A stretch of 64,000 nt of DNA from CBCXTT01 sp965178295 (GCA_965178295.1 CBCXTT010000003.1:186001-250000); one strand, 5' to 3'; shown: positions 42,714 to 53,053, counted from the first letter of the stretch. The notes: a model not told the origin generated them from the letters alone. Numbers and translations: made by a program.

Positions 42714-45700
42714 TCAATCCAGTTCTATATTCAACAGTGATGCATTTCCGCCTGATGCGGTTATATCTTCTGTATATGTTTTTTCTGTCATAAATCGATT
42801 AAGGTAATGTGGCCCCCCTGCCTTTGGTCCTGTGCCGGAGAGCGCCTGCCCGCCAAAGGGTTGTACGCCAACAACAGCGCCAACCATATCCCGATTCACA
42901 TAAACATTTCCTACGCGCACGCGCTCCAATATATACCGTGCCTTTTGATGAATGCGAGTTTGAATCCCCAACGTTAAGCCATGACCACTTTTATTGATCT
43001 CCTCAATAATGTGATCTATATCTTTACCGTCAAAGCGCACAATATGCAGTATTGGCCCAAATTGCTCTTCGTTTAATGTAACACCATTATACAACTCAAT
43101 AAGGCACGGCATCATAAAGCACCCATGTGGCAATACACGACGATTCTCACAGGCATACAGCACCTTTCCTCCTCGACTCTCAATAGTGTCCACATATTCT
43201 TCAAGACCTTTTTTTGCTGCGCGGCTAATGACAGGTCCCACATCTGTTTCAAGATCTATAGGGTCCCCTATCTCTAGTTCTGCCATACACCCTTTGAGCA
43301 TCTCTATGAAGTCGTGAGCTATATCATTTTGAACATATAACAACCGAAGAGAAGAACAGCGCTGACCCGCACTTTGAAATGCGCTCCGAATGACAGCGTC
43401 CGCTGCTTGTTCTAAGAGCGCTGTCGAATCTACAATCATCGCATTAAGTCCGCCAGTCTCTGCAATAAAAGGTACAATAGAAGCGCCCTTACGCGCTGCT
43501 AGCGTTTGGTGTATTTTTTGAGCAGTATGCGTTGATCCGGTAAACACAACACCATCCACTAAAGTAGTGGATAGAAGAACTGGAGCAATCATGCACCCCG
43601 GAACACAAACCAAGTGCAGAACTTGCGCTGGAATACCCGCCTCATATAGAAGATGAATGGCGCGAGCCGCTACCGCAGATGCTGATATCGCCGGTTTTGC
43701 TACAACAGTATTGCCTGCAACAAGGGCGGCTACAACCTGTCCTATAAAAATAGCAAGCGGAAAATTCCAGGGACTAATTGCCAAAAACACTCCTCGCCCT
43801 TCTAGAGTGAGTGTATTTGTCTCACCTGTGGGCCCCGGCATGACTTTTGGATGCATTAAAATGTCTCGCGCAATCATGGCATAATACCGACAAAAATCAA
43901 TTGCTTCACGCACTTCTGCAATCGCGTCATCTATTGTCTTCCCACCCTCAATATTTAAAATTCCCACAAATTCATGTAGGCGTTCTTGCAAAAGATCTGC
44001 TGCTTTATCCAAATATCCAGCACGTTCAATCACATCTGTCATGCGCCATCTTGTGCTATCGGTATGAGCTGCATGCAGCGCCTGAGTTAACACACCTGCA
44101 TCACATAATTGCACTCGTGCTACAGAGTCCATATTATTTTGAGGACTTGTTGTATTGATAGTCTCAACGCCTGTCATACGCATGCCATTCACGATAGAGA
44201 CAACAGGCCAAGGGCGCCCCCTCTGACTGTCTTTTACACGCATAAGAAAAACGCTTTTCTCTGTCATGTTTGATAAATCTATACCATAAGAATTTTGTCG
44301 ACCAGGAAAAAATAGATCCCCAGGAAGGGGAATGTTTGAGTGAGAAGCGGACTTGAATCTTGAAAATTCCACCAAGGGATCTGGTACCAGATCAGCGGAT
44401 GTGATATTTTTTTTTCCTATTTTTTTTATAAATGATGTATTCGCACCATTTTCAAGAAGACGGCGCATAAGATAGGCTAGTAAATCCTTGTGTTGACCTA
44501 TTGGTGCATAAATACGACAAGATATGTCGTGAATGCTGGAGCGTTCCCACAAAGCTTCATATATTCCTGCGCCCATACCGTATAGGCGTTGAAATTCATA
44601 TCCTTCACGACTTGCATCCATCTCCAATATAGCCGCTACACTGTAGGCATTGTGCGTTGCAAACTGCGGATAGATATGCATCTTGTTCTCTAAAAGCTTT
44701 TGTGCGCACACAAGATAAGAAATATCCGTTTCGGACTTCCTTGTAAAAACAGGATATCCAGATAGCCCATCAATCTGAGCTTTCTTTATTTCACTATCCC
44801 AATACGCCCCCTTGACCAAACGCACACCGATTTTTTGTCCGTACCGACTTGCTATGGATACAGCCCAATCTATAACAAAAGGTGCACGCTTTTGATACGC
44901 TTGAATCGCTAAACCAAATCCCGACCAACCGCGCAAACTGTTCGCAGACAAAACTTTTTCTAACAAAAAAAGTGATAAATCAAGGCGATCTGCTTCCTCC
45001 GCATCGATTGTAATATTTAAATTTTCATTTTTAGCCTGCTCACATAAATACAAAAGTTTCGGCACGAGCTCCTTAAGCAGTATAGCTTGTTTTTGATAAG
45101 TATACCGGGGATGTAAAGAGGATAATTTAATAGAGAGTCCAGGATTTTTATACGGATTATTGCTTTGAGCAACCTCTTGTAATGCATGAATAGTAGCGAT
45201 ATACTCATTAAAATATGTCGTTGCCATATCGCACGTGCGCGCCGCTTCTCCCAGCATATCAAAAGAATATGTATACGATGAGTTTTTTGACATTTTTTTG
45301 ATGGCATATTGAATTGTTTCTGCCATAACAAATTGCTTTGCCATCGCTTTGATTCCTTCCTGCATTCCTATGCGAATTGCAGGCATGCTCATACACCCAA
45401 TTAGACCCCTCACCCCATTTTTATGAGTATCACGCCAACGCATAAGCGTTGTTGTCATAGACAGCCCGAGCGCAGACATACGAGAAAGCCAGGAGTCTTC
45501 CCGGTCCATACCTATCATCCAATCCATCTGCGCCACTTTGTCTTGAATTAAAGCAGTTATATTTTCTTTGTCAGGTATACGTAATATGCTTTCCGCCAAG
45601 CACATTAGGGACCCCCCCTCCTCACTAGATAGGTCATATTGATTCATCAAATCAACAAAGGGCCCATTGTCATATTTTCCAGCTCGTGTCTTATCGACAA

Positions 45701-45845
45701 GTTTTTTTGCAAACAAGTGAATTGACTGGCGTTGCTCTGCGGAAATTTTCAACGATTCGATCAACTTTGTCAGAACTTCGTCACTGGGCTTACGATAGTA
45801 TTGATCACATGCCTTGTGCAGCGCAGATAGTGTGTCCGTATCCAA
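42714..45845 (-). CDS. putA: Bifunctional proline dehydrogenase / glutamate semialdehyde dehydrogenase
   Basis: Oxidises proline to glutamate in two steps (FAD-dependent, then NAD-dependent). 1043 residues. The PRODH barrel covers about 150-480 (RLVKGAYWDSEIK, ATHNAYSV, FQRLYGMG), and the ALDH domain about 560-1030 (SPWNFPLAIFIGQ, FTGSTHTA, ETGGLN and catalytic Cys in GQRCSS). The ribbon-helix-helix DNA-binding segment of trifunctional PutA is absent, so it does not regulate itself that way. It is divergent from the sugar transporter operon. Glutamate from proline would be a carbon and energy source. Confidence 0.97.
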   Translation of the reverse strand: MDTDTLSALHKACDQYYRKPSDEVLTKLIESLKISAEQRQSIHLFAKKLVDKTRAGKYDNGPFVDLMNQYDLSSEEGGSLMCLAESILRIPDKENITALIQDKVAQMDWMIGMDREDSWLSRMSALGLSMTTTLMRWRDTHKNGVRGLIGCMSMPAIRIGMQEGIKAMAKQFVMAETIQYAIKKMSKNSSYTYSFDMLGEAARTCDMATTYFNEYIATIHALQEVAQSNNPYKNPGLSIKLSSLHPRYTYQKQAILLKELVPKLLYLCEQAKNENLNITIDAEEADRLDLSLFLLEKVLSANSLRGWSGFGLAIQAYQKRAPFVIDWAVSIASRYGQKIGVRLVKGAYWDSEIKKAQIDGLSGYPVFTRKSETDISYLVCAQKLLENKMHIYPQFATHNAYSVAAILEMDASREGYEFQRLYGMGAGIYEALWERSSIHDISCRIYAPIGQHKDLLAYLMRRLLENGANTSFIKKIGKKNITSADLVPDPLVEFSRFKSASHSNIPLPGDLFFPGRQNSYGIDLSNMTEKSVFLMRVKDSQRGRPWPVVSIVNGMRMTGVETINTTSPQNNMDSVARVQLCDAGVLTQALHAAHTDSTRWRMTDVIERAGYLDKAADLLQERLHEFVGILNIEGGKTIDDAIAEVREAIDFCRYYAMIARDILMHPKVMPGPTGETNTLTLEGRGVFLAISPWNFPLAIFIGQVVAALVAGNTVVAKPAISASAVAARAIHLLYEAGIPAQVLHLVCVPGCMIAPVLLSTTLVDGVVFTGSTHTAQKIHQTLAARKGASIVPFIAETGGLNAMIVDSTALLEQAADAVIRSAFQSAGQRCSSLRLLYVQNDIAHDFIEMLKGCMAELEIGDPIDLETDVGPVISRAAKKGLEEYVDTIESRGGKVLYACENRRVLPHGCFMMPCLIELYNGVTLNEEQFGPILHIVRFDGKDIDHIIEEINKSGHGLTLGIQTRIHQKARYILERVRVGNVYVNRDMVGAVVGVQPFGGQALSGTGPKAGGPHYLNRFMTEKTYTEDITASGGNASLLNIELD

Positions 45846-45921
45846 GGGATGCCCCTTTTTTTGAAGAAAATTATTGTTTTTCTAAATATGCACTTGTTGT
45901 CATAATCTAAAAAATATACAT

Positions 45922-45941
45922 TGTAGAAACAATTGTCTACA
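45922..45941. promoter_or_regulatory. Possible operator between putA and the sugar importer
   Basis: TGTAGA and TCTACA (6-bp perfect arms, 8-bp centre AACAATTG) form a near-palindrome 23 bp before the binding-protein ATG and 77 bp before putA. It is a typical place for a local repressor site, but no repressor gene is adjacent. Confidence 0.3.
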
Positions 45942-45963
45942 TCACAAAAGGTGAAAATCAATT

Positions 45964-47268
45964 ATGAAAATTTTTTTTGGTGTAATTTCTTTCAGTGTCT
46001 TCGCTGTGTCAGCGTATTTCATTTTTACAAGCAGGGGACCATCCGATATACAGGAAGAGTACGACCTAATCATCGCCTGCGACTCTCTTGGGAAAAAGAA
46101 AGAACAATGTGTGTCCAGTGTACGCGCCTGGGAACACAAAACAGGTCATACGGTAAAAATTGTTGAAGCACCTACGGGATCTAGCGTTCGCCTTACATGG
46201 GTACAGCAGCAGCTTGCCTCAAAATCCGATATTGACGTATATCAAATTGATGCCGTTTGGGCAGGCATGCTTAAACGCCAATTGGAGCCACTCAATCACT
46301 ATGTAGACCCGGAGGATACCACGAAATTCCATCCAGCACTTATTGCAAGCAATACTGTTGATGGAGACTTGATTGCTCTTCCATGGTATGTAGATCTAGG
46401 AGTTCTTGTGTATCGCAAAGACCTTTTGGAGAAATACAATTTATCTGTACCTGAAACATGGAACGATTTGGAAAAGGCCGCGCAAAAAATCCAAGAAAAA
46501 GAACGCGAATCCGGTAACACAAAACTCTGGGGATTTGTCTTTTCAGGAAAAGCCTTTGAGGGGTTAACTTGCAATGTCAATGAATGGTTCTGTTCGTCCA
46601 AAAATGGAGGCATTATCTCCAAAGATGGAAAAATACTGGTTAATACAGAAAAGAATAAGGCACTTCTCAATCAATTCTCAAGCTGGGTTGGGACAATAGC
46701 CCCTCCAGGTGTTTTGAACTATGCAGAAGAAGATAGTCGCGGTGTATTTCAATCGGGTAATGCTGCATTTGTACGCCACTGGCCCTATGTTATTATGCTT
46801 GCAGATGCAGAGGAAAGTCCGATAAAAGGTAAGATTGGTGTTGCGCCCCTTCCAAAAAATGGCGCAGATGGGCAACACCCTGCTACTTTGGGTGGGTGGC
46901 AGCTTGCTGTATCTAAATATTCAAAAAACAAAAGTCTGGCAGCTGATTTGGTACGTTACTTAACAAGCTACGAAGAGCAAAAAGATAGGGCGATCCGGGC
47001 CGGCTATTACCCTCCGCGTCCAGAACTATATAAGGAAGAAGTAGTTGCAGAGGCGCTGATTCAGCCAGATACCATGGCGATTGCACTCGAAAGTGCAACA
47101 CCTAGGCCTTCATCTCAAACTGGATTAAAATACAACCAAGTGAGCTCTGCCGTGTGGAATACCGCACACAAAGTTCTTCTTGGAAAAGAAAAAGCTGAAA
47201 AAGCGTTGCCTGAACTCGAAAAACAGTTGAATTTTTTGAGTAAAGATGGCACAGATTGGAATGGGTAG
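45964..47268 (+). CDS. Sugar ABC transporter substrate-binding protein
   Basis: Periplasmic or membrane-tethered binding protein of 434 residues, family 1 extracellular solute-binding fold. Hydrophobic N-terminus (about 3-23) as signal or anchor; then the DVYQIDAVWAGML block (about 82-94) and LGGWQLAVSKYSKN (about 305-318) typical of trehalose/maltose-type ThuE/AglE binders. It heads a complete importer with two permeases and an ATPase. Substrate (trehalose, maltose, or another disaccharide) is inferred only from family and gene order. Confidence 0.87.
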   Translation: MKIFFGVISFSVFAVSAYFIFTSRGPSDIQEEYDLIIACDSLGKKKEQCVSSVRAWEHKTGHTVKIVEAPTGSSVRLTWVQQQLASKSDIDVYQIDAVWAGMLKRQLEPLNHYVDPEDTTKFHPALIASNTVDGDLIALPWYVDLGVLVYRKDLLEKYNLSVPETWNDLEKAAQKIQEKERESGNTKLWGFVFSGKAFEGLTCNVNEWFCSSKNGGIISKDGKILVNTEKNKALLNQFSSWVGTIAPPGVLNYAEEDSRGVFQSGNAAFVRHWPYVIMLADAEESPIKGKIGVAPLPKNGADGQHPATLGGWQLAVSKYSKNKSLAADLVRYLTSYEEQKDRAIRAGYYPPRPELYKEEVVAEALIQPDTMAIALESATPRPSSQTGLKYNQVSSAVWNTAHKVLLGKEKAEKALPELEKQLNFLSKDGTDWNG

Positions 47269-47308
47269 TTCAATAGCCTTCTTAAAAATCAGAAAGTGAT
47301 ATCAAGTC

Positions 47309-48205
47309 GTGTCAGCACAATCACAGTTAACGAGGGGGCGCATCCAGTCAGCTTGGCTGTTCCTGTCACCAGTTTTACTGATGCTTCTAGTGGTAGCTGG
47401 ATGGCCTTTGTGCCGAACCATTTTTTTTGGTTTTACAAATGCAAATTTAACAGATCTCTCTGCGGCAAGCGCCGTTGGATTTGAGAACTTTACCTATCTT
47501 TTTCAGAGCGTTGATTGGTGGAATGCTGTTTCCAATACACTTTTTTTTGCGATTATCTCAGTTTCACTTGAAACACTGTTTGGTCTTGGAATTGCACTCA
47601 TTTTGAACTCGAATTTCAGGGGGCGTGGTTGGGTACGCACCGCAGTACTTGTGCCGTGGGCTATCCCTACCATTGTCTCCGCCCAAATGTGGCGCTGGAT
47701 GTTTCATGATGTATATGGTGTTATTAACGAAGTACTAATTTGGCTCCATGTTTTAAAAGCACCACTTGCATGGACGGCAGATCCTTCACTATCCATGCTC
47801 ACCATCATTATTGTCGATGTGTGGAAAACTACACCCTTCATGGCGCTTTTGCTTCTTGCAGGACTGCAAATGCTCCCTCAGGCATGCTTTGAAGCTGCTC
47901 GTGTTGATGGCATACATCCTATTCGCGTATTTTTTCAAGTAACCCTTCCGCTTCTTAAACCGGCGATGTTAGTTGCAGCAATTTTTAGAACACTTGATGC
48001 GCTCAGAATTTTTGATCTAATTTATGTCCTTACAAGTGGGAGCCAAGATACAATGTCGGTGTCTGTCTACGCCCGACAACAATTATTTGATTTTCAAAAT
48101 ATTGGTCTAGGATCCGCTGCATCAACGCTACTTTTTTTAATTATAGGCCTAGTGACCATTAGCTATATGACTATTGGTGGAATCAAAGTAAAAAATAGAA
48201 ATTAG
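47309..48205 (+). CDS. Sugar ABC transporter permease (MalF/ThuF type)
   Basis: Inner-membrane subunit of 298 residues with about six transmembrane segments. The EAA-type cytoplasmic loop is EAARVDGIHPIRVFFQVTLPLL near 195-216, which docks to the ATPase. Start at GTG 47309. It lies between the binding protein and the second permease. Confidence 0.92.
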   Translation: MSAQSQLTRGRIQSAWLFLSPVLLMLLVVAGWPLCRTIFFGFTNANLTDLSAASAVGFENFTYLFQSVDWWNAVSNTLFFAIISVSLETLFGLGIALILNSNFRGRGWVRTAVLVPWAIPTIVSAQMWRWMFHDVYGVINEVLIWLHVLKAPLAWTADPSLSMLTIIIVDVWKTTPFMALLLLAGLQMLPQACFEAARVDGIHPIRVFFQVTLPLLKPAMLVAAIFRTLDALRIFDLIYVLTSGSQDTMSVSVYARQQLFDFQNIGLGSAASTLLFLIIGLVTISYMTIGGIKVKNRN

Positions 48206-48217
48206 GATAATCATGCT

Positions 48218-49045
48218 ATGAGATCAAAAGGATATTATATCACAATATACACATCCGCATTTTTTGTGATCCTTATATGCCTATTTCCCTTTTATTGGGC
48301 GATTGTTTCATCGCTCAAAACAGGCTCAGCTCTTTTTTCAGTGGATTACTTCCCAAAAAATCCAGCCTGGGAAAATTATGTGTTGATATTTACAGAACAG
48401 CCTTTTGGAGAAAATATATGGAACTCTGCTGTAACGGCCCTTGGCACTGTGACATTATGCCTTTTCTTTGCAACATTTGCATCATATGCTCTGGGACGCA
48501 TCACATTTAAGGGGCGCACGCGTATACTCCTTGTTATTTTGAGTATTTCCATGTTTCCGCAGGTCTCCATATTATCTGGTATGTTTGAATTACTGAGGAG
48601 CCTTGATCTTTATAACAATCTTTTTGGCTTAATGCTTGCTTACATGACTTTTACGCTGCCCTTTACTACATGGATTTTAACAACTTTCATGCGCCAATTG
48701 CCAAAAGAAATTGAAGAGGCTGCTATTATTGACGGCGCAAATAGTTGGACGATATGCACAAAAATTCTACTACCGCTATTATGGCCTGCACTTGTTACCA
48801 CAGGTTTGCTTGCCTTCATCGCAGCATGGAATGAGTTTTTATATGCGCTTACTTTTACTATGGACAATAGTGCGCGTACAGTACCTGTTGCAATCGCGTC
48901 AATGACAGGAAAGTCTGAGTATGAGCTTCCATGGGGCAATATCATGGCGGCTTCAGTCGTTGTCACCCTACCGCTCATTGCATTAGTTCTTTTCTTTCAA
49001 AAGCGCATTGTCTCCGGGTTAACAGCAGGTGCAGTCAAAGGATAA
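48218..49045 (+). CDS. Sugar ABC transporter permease (MalG/ThuG type)
   Basis: Second inner-membrane subunit, 275 residues, six transmembrane segments. The EAA loop is EEAAIIDGANSWTICTKILLPLL near 167-189. It ends with the VSGLTAGAVKG tail characteristic of MalG-type permeases. It partners the preceding permease 12 bp upstream. Confidence 0.93.
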   Translation: MRSKGYYITIYTSAFFVILICLFPFYWAIVSSLKTGSALFSVDYFPKNPAWENYVLIFTEQPFGENIWNSAVTALGTVTLCLFFATFASYALGRITFKGRTRILLVILSISMFPQVSILSGMFELLRSLDLYNNLFGLMLAYMTFTLPFTTWILTTFMRQLPKEIEEAAIIDGANSWTICTKILLPLLWPALVTTGLLAFIAAWNEFLYALTFTMDNSARTVPVAIASMTGKSEYELPWGNIMAASVVVTLPLIALVLFFQKRIVSGLTAGAVKG

Positions 49046-49075
49046 AAAAACAATGATACGTTATAAGGTGTGTAA

Positions 49076-50185
49076 ATGAGTAGTGTTATACTAAAAAACA
49101 TTAAAAAGACTTTTGATAATAAGACATGCATTATTAAAGGACTCTCTCTTGAAATGCCGGACAATGAGCTCACGGTTTTTGTAGGGCCTTCTGGATGTGG
49201 AAAATCAACCCTTCTTCGTCTTATTGCAGGACTTGAAGATGTTACAGATGGTGATATTTTTATTGATACAGAAAACGTAACAGATCTACCCCCCGCAAAA
49301 CGAGGGATTTCTATGGTGTTTCAATCTTATGCTCTCTATCCTCACATGACTGTCTACGACAATATAGAATTTGGCCTCAAGAAACGCAAAGAAACTAAAG
49401 AAAAAATAAGAGAGCGTGTCCTCGAGGCAGCCAAAATATTGCACGTTGAGCATTTATTGGAGAGATTTCCACGCCAACTTTCTGGTGGACAACGCCAGCG
49501 TGTGGCAATTGGACGTGCCATTGTGCGAAATCCTAAGGTGTTTTTGTTTGATGAGCCTCTTTCTAACCTTGATGCGTCACTACGTGTTGAAATGCGCATG
49601 CAAATTGCCCGCTTAAAACGCAAACTAAAAACAACAATGATTTATGTCACACATGATCAAGTAGAAGCCATGACTTTAGCTGACAAAATTGTCGTGCTCC
49701 GTAACGGAACGGTTGAACAAATGGGTACGCCATTAGATCTCTACAAACGCCCTTGCAATCTTTTTGTTGCTAGCTTTTTAGGCTCTCCTACAATGAATTT
49801 TATTGATGTTTCCGCAAAACAGATTACGGACATAGGTGTTGTGCTCACACTGCCCCAGAGCAAGGAAATAGCACTTCCTTTTGGTGTCCCGAAATCCTGG
49901 GAAACACAATATGGACGCAGACTTGTTTTAGGCATTCGACCAGAACACCTTGTTGAATGCACGGCAGAAGAAGCGTTTCTTGAAGGCAAGGTGCGTCTTA
50001 TCGAGCATCTAGGAAGTGAGACATACGTGTATGTACGCATTGAGCACGATGTCTCTGTTCTCGTGCGTGCGTCTGGTGATCATGAGGTTGCAATTGGTGA
50101 CAGACTATATTTCAAGACGAAGGAAAAACACTGCTACTTATTTGATAAAAAAACTGAGCGAGCCTTACCCGCATGCACAACATAA
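49076..50185 (+). CDS. Sugar ABC transporter ATPase (MalK/UgpC type)
   Basis: Cytoplasmic ATP-binding subunit of 369 residues. Walker A GPSGCGKST at 37-45, ABC signature LSGGQRQRVAIGR near 135, Walker B FLFDEPLSNLD, then a C-terminal MalK-type regulatory OB domain (from about 240, with GIRPEHL). It completes the importer. The C-terminal domain suggests a carbohydrate importer with regulatory input. Confidence 0.95.
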   Translation: MSSVILKNIKKTFDNKTCIIKGLSLEMPDNELTVFVGPSGCGKSTLLRLIAGLEDVTDGDIFIDTENVTDLPPAKRGISMVFQSYALYPHMTVYDNIEFGLKKRKETKEKIRERVLEAAKILHVEHLLERFPRQLSGGQRQRVAIGRAIVRNPKVFLFDEPLSNLDASLRVEMRMQIARLKRKLKTTMIYVTHDQVEAMTLADKIVVLRNGTVEQMGTPLDLYKRPCNLFVASFLGSPTMNFIDVSAKQITDIGVVLTLPQSKEIALPFGVPKSWETQYGRRLVLGIRPEHLVECTAEEAFLEGKVRLIEHLGSETYVYVRIEHDVSVLVRASGDHEVAIGDRLYFKTKEKHCYLFDKKTERALPACTT

Positions 50186-50284
50186 GATTGTTGTCGGGCA
50201 TTCCGAGAAAAGAAGAGAATGATGGAGATGTGTAAGTATTCGTGATACTGGTTTTTCAATTCAAAAGAAGGCACCCGTATCATC

Positions 50285-50707
50285 CTAAGTGCGTAAGCGT
50301 TGTTCGAAAGCTGACATAAGTTTTTTCGCGCCTTCTTCAAAGAAAGAATCCATAGCTTTTTGCATCAATTGAGACTGAAAAGTAAACGCAATAAAAAAAT
50401 CAACTTCTGTCGTATTTTTACCTATGGAATGAAACTGCCACCTATTAACAAGCGCCTTTAGGGGGCCTTGTTGATAGTCCACTTCTATCTTAGAATGCGG
50501 AGACAACAACACTTTTGAACGCAGAGTTTCTTGAAAGAACGCATATCCGATGGTTAAATCAGCCCACATCTCACCTGGCTTCTCAGAAAGTATGTGTGCT
50601 GCATGACACCATGGAAGAAACTCAGGATAGGATTTAATGCAGGACACAGTATTGTAGAGTGTTTCTTGAGAGTAAGGAAAAATTTTTGAAACACGAAATT
50701 TTGTCAT
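50285..50707 (-). CDS. RatA/COQ10-type START-domain protein
   Basis: A 140-residue polyketide cyclase/START-fold protein. The opening (YSQETLYNTVSCIKSYPEFLPWC) is characteristic of COQ10 and RatA. In mitochondria COQ10 binds ubiquinone and aids respiration; the RatA toxin label of E. coli is probably not its role here. It is the last gene of the pdh-lpd-lipA run, 2 bp after lipA, an alphaproteobacterial habit. Confidence 0.9.
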   Translation of the reverse strand: MTKFRVSKIFPYSQETLYNTVSCIKSYPEFLPWCHAAHILSEKPGEMWADLTIGYAFFQETLRSKVLLSPHSKIEVDYQQGPLKALVNRWQFHSIGKNTTEVDFFIAFTFQSQLMQKAMDSFFEEGAKKLMSAFEQRLRT

Positions 50708-50709
50708 CT

Positions 50710-51627
50710 TTACGATGCCTGCATTTCAAGTGTTTTCGTGCCATCTTTGCTCATTTTTGCAGACCGAAGTTTCACAAAGTCATCGCCTGCATGATAAGAA
50801 GAGCGCGTCAAGGGAGAGGATGATACCATCAAAAACCCTTTTCCTCGAGCCATTTTTTCATAATCTTTAAATGTTTCCGGTGTCACATAACAAGTTACAA
50901 TATGATGCTTAGGCGTTGGTTGCAGATATTGTCCAATGGTGATAAAATCTACATCTGCTGCGCGCAAATCATCCATCACCTGGTACACCTCTTCTTTGCT
51001 TTCACCAAGTCCCACCATGATACCTGACTTCGTGAAGGCTTGTGGATTCAAATCCTTTACACGCCTCAACAGATGGAGAGAATGAAAGTATCGCGCCCCA
51101 GGTCGAACAGTGGCGTAGAGCCTCGGAACTGTCTCTAGATTATGATTAAAGACATCTGGTTTGGCCGACACAATGGTCTCAAGTGCATGTGAGGGTTTAC
51201 GAAAAAAATCAGGTGTTAAAATTTCTACTGTTGTTTCAGAAGAGCGCGCATGAATCTGCTGAATCACTTCAGCAAAATGACTTGCACCTCCATCTGGTAA
51301 ATCATCTCGATCAACAGATGTCACCACCACATGCTTAAGTGCAAGTTTTTTCACAGCTTGTGCAACATTTTCAGGTTCATGAGGATCTACCAGATCAGGA
51401 CGACCTGTTTTAACATTACAAAAGGCGCACGCACGCGTGCAAACACTGCCTAAAATCATAACAGTCGCATGGCGTTGAGACCAGCATTCCCCAATATTAG
51501 GGCATGAAGCCTCTTCGCATACGGTATTGAGATTTAAAATCCGCATCAGATCACGTGTCTTAGTGTATTCTTCCGATAACGGCGCACGGACCTTAAGCCA
51601 ACTAGGTTTTTTTAACGTACTGATCAT
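50710..51627 (-). CDS. lipA: Lipoyl synthase
   Basis: Radical-SAM enzyme that inserts sulfur to make lipoate on E2 and related proteins. 305 residues with two Fe-S clusters: auxiliary cluster Cys37, Cys42, Cys48 (CEEASCPNIGEC) and radical-SAM CxxxCxxC at Cys63, Cys67, Cys70. It directly follows lpd; the lipoyl-bearing E2 is encoded in the same block. Confidence 0.98.
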   Translation of the reverse strand: MISTLKKPSWLKVRAPLSEEYTKTRDLMRILNLNTVCEEASCPNIGECWSQRHATVMILGSVCTRACAFCNVKTGRPDLVDPHEPENVAQAVKKLALKHVVVTSVDRDDLPDGGASHFAEVIQQIHARSSETTVEILTPDFFRKPSHALETIVSAKPDVFNHNLETVPRLYATVRPGARYFHSLHLLRRVKDLNPQAFTKSGIMVGLGESKEEVYQVMDDLRAADVDFITIGQYLQPTPKHHIVTCYVTPETFKDYEKMARGKGFLMVSSSPLTRSSYHAGDDFVKLRSAKMSKDGTKTLEMQAS

Positions 51628-51639
51628 AAAGCCTCTATC

Positions 51640-53040
51640 TCAAATATGAATTGCTCTATCATGCGCATCCAACACAGATTCATGAAGCATTTCAGATAAC
51701 GTCGGGTGTGGGAAAATCGTCTGCATCAAGTCCTGCTCTGTCGCCTCAAGAGTTTTTGCAATACAGAACCCCTGGATCATCTCTGTCGCTTCAGCGCCTA
51801 CAATATGCGCACCCAAAAGTTCTCCTGTATTCGCATCAAAAATCGTTTTAAGCAGGCCATCAGCTTCGCCCATGGCAATTGCTTTTCCATTACCTGAAAA
51901 AGGAAAGCGCCCCACTTTTAAGATGTGTCCTAACTCTGAAGCAGCGTCTTCCGTGAGACCAACACTAGCAATTTGAGGCCATGAATATATACAACCTGGT
52001 ACATTCGTCCGTTGCAACGGACGAGCACCTTTAACATCCAAAATTTTATCCAAACAAATTATGCCTTCATGACTTGCTTTATGAGCAAGCCAGGGCCCAC
52101 CTGTTATATCGCCAATTGCATAAATACCTGGCTCATCTGTTTCCATCCATTCGTTCGTCATAATATGACCTTTGTCCAGATTCACTTTGGTGTTTTGAAG
52201 ACCCAGGTCTGTTGTATTGGCCTCAACACCTATCGCAACAATTACCCTGTCAAAGGCCTGGCTCTCCTCCACCTTTTGTTTCAATTTGATCGTCGCTTGA
52301 ACAGAATCATTTTGCACATCTACGGATGTCACTAATGCATTTGTATGGATTGTGAGCCCTTGTATTTCAAAGTATTTTTGTGCCAATTTAGAGATTTCCC
52401 GATCCTCAAGCGGCAGAATTCTGTCTTTCAACTCAACAATAGTCACATCCGCTCCAAGCTGACGATAAAAACTTGCAAATTCAATACCAATTGCCCCAGA
52501 ACCAATAACAAGGAGGGATTTCGGAATTTTTTCTGGCATCATCGCCTCTTTTGATGACCAAATAACTCTACCATCAAAGGGGATATGGGGCAGCGCCCTT
52601 GGGTGAGCGCCTGTAGCAAGAATAATATGCTGTGCAGAAATCTCGTTTTGTCTACCGTTAGAACTCTCAATAGCTACCCGACCCTTGCCCAGGAGACGGC
52701 CATAACCATCGATCAATTTAATCTTATTTTTTTTCATAAGATGTTGGACACCTTGTGTCAGTTGCTCAGAAACAGACCGAGAACGCGCAACAATTTTCTT
52801 TAAATCAAAGGATCTTTCTCCAACTTTAAAACCAAATTTTTCGGCATTGTTTAATATTGTATTCATTTCAGCAGATTGCAAAAGTGCTTTAGTGGGAATG
52901 CATCCCCAGTTTAAGCATACGCCGCCTAGATTCTGGGCCTCCACAAGCGCGGTCTTAAGTCCTAATTGTGATGCACGAATAGATGCTACATATCCGCCTG
53001 GGCCACCTCCAATTACAATAACATCGTATGTATCTTCCAT
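51640..53040 (-). CDS. lpd: Dihydrolipoyl dehydrogenase (E3)
   Basis: Flavoprotein that reoxidises dihydrolipoyl groups, passing electrons to NAD+. 466 residues: FAD-binding GGGPGGYVAS (11-20), redox disulfide Cys42-Cys47 in GGVCLNWGC, NAD-binding GSGAIG, and the C-terminal HPHPTLSEM-type active-site His/Glu block (IFPHPTLSE). It lies 13 bp after pdhC. Confidence 0.97.
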   Translation of the reverse strand: MEDTYDVIVIGGGPGGYVASIRASQLGLKTALVEAQNLGGVCLNWGCIPTKALLQSAEMNTILNNAEKFGFKVGERSFDLKKIVARSRSVSEQLTQGVQHLMKKNKIKLIDGYGRLLGKGRVAIESSNGRQNEISAQHIILATGAHPRALPHIPFDGRVIWSSKEAMMPEKIPKSLLVIGSGAIGIEFASFYRQLGADVTIVELKDRILPLEDREISKLAQKYFEIQGLTIHTNALVTSVDVQNDSVQATIKLKQKVEESQAFDRVIVAIGVEANTTDLGLQNTKVNLDKGHIMTNEWMETDEPGIYAIGDITGGPWLAHKASHEGIICLDKILDVKGARPLQRTNVPGCIYSWPQIASVGLTEDAASELGHILKVGRFPFSGNGKAIAMGEADGLLKTIFDANTGELLGAHIVGAEATEMIQGFCIAKTLEATEQDLMQTIFPHPTLSEMLHESVLDAHDRAIHI

Positions 53041-53053
53041 GAATCCTTCTCCT

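Noticed and set aside
50245..50280. Imperfect inverted repeat (GATAC...GTATC) between the ABC ATPase and ratA genes
   Set aside because: The loop is about 20 bases, one internal mismatch, no T-tract; could be a weak bidirectional terminator but not supportable.
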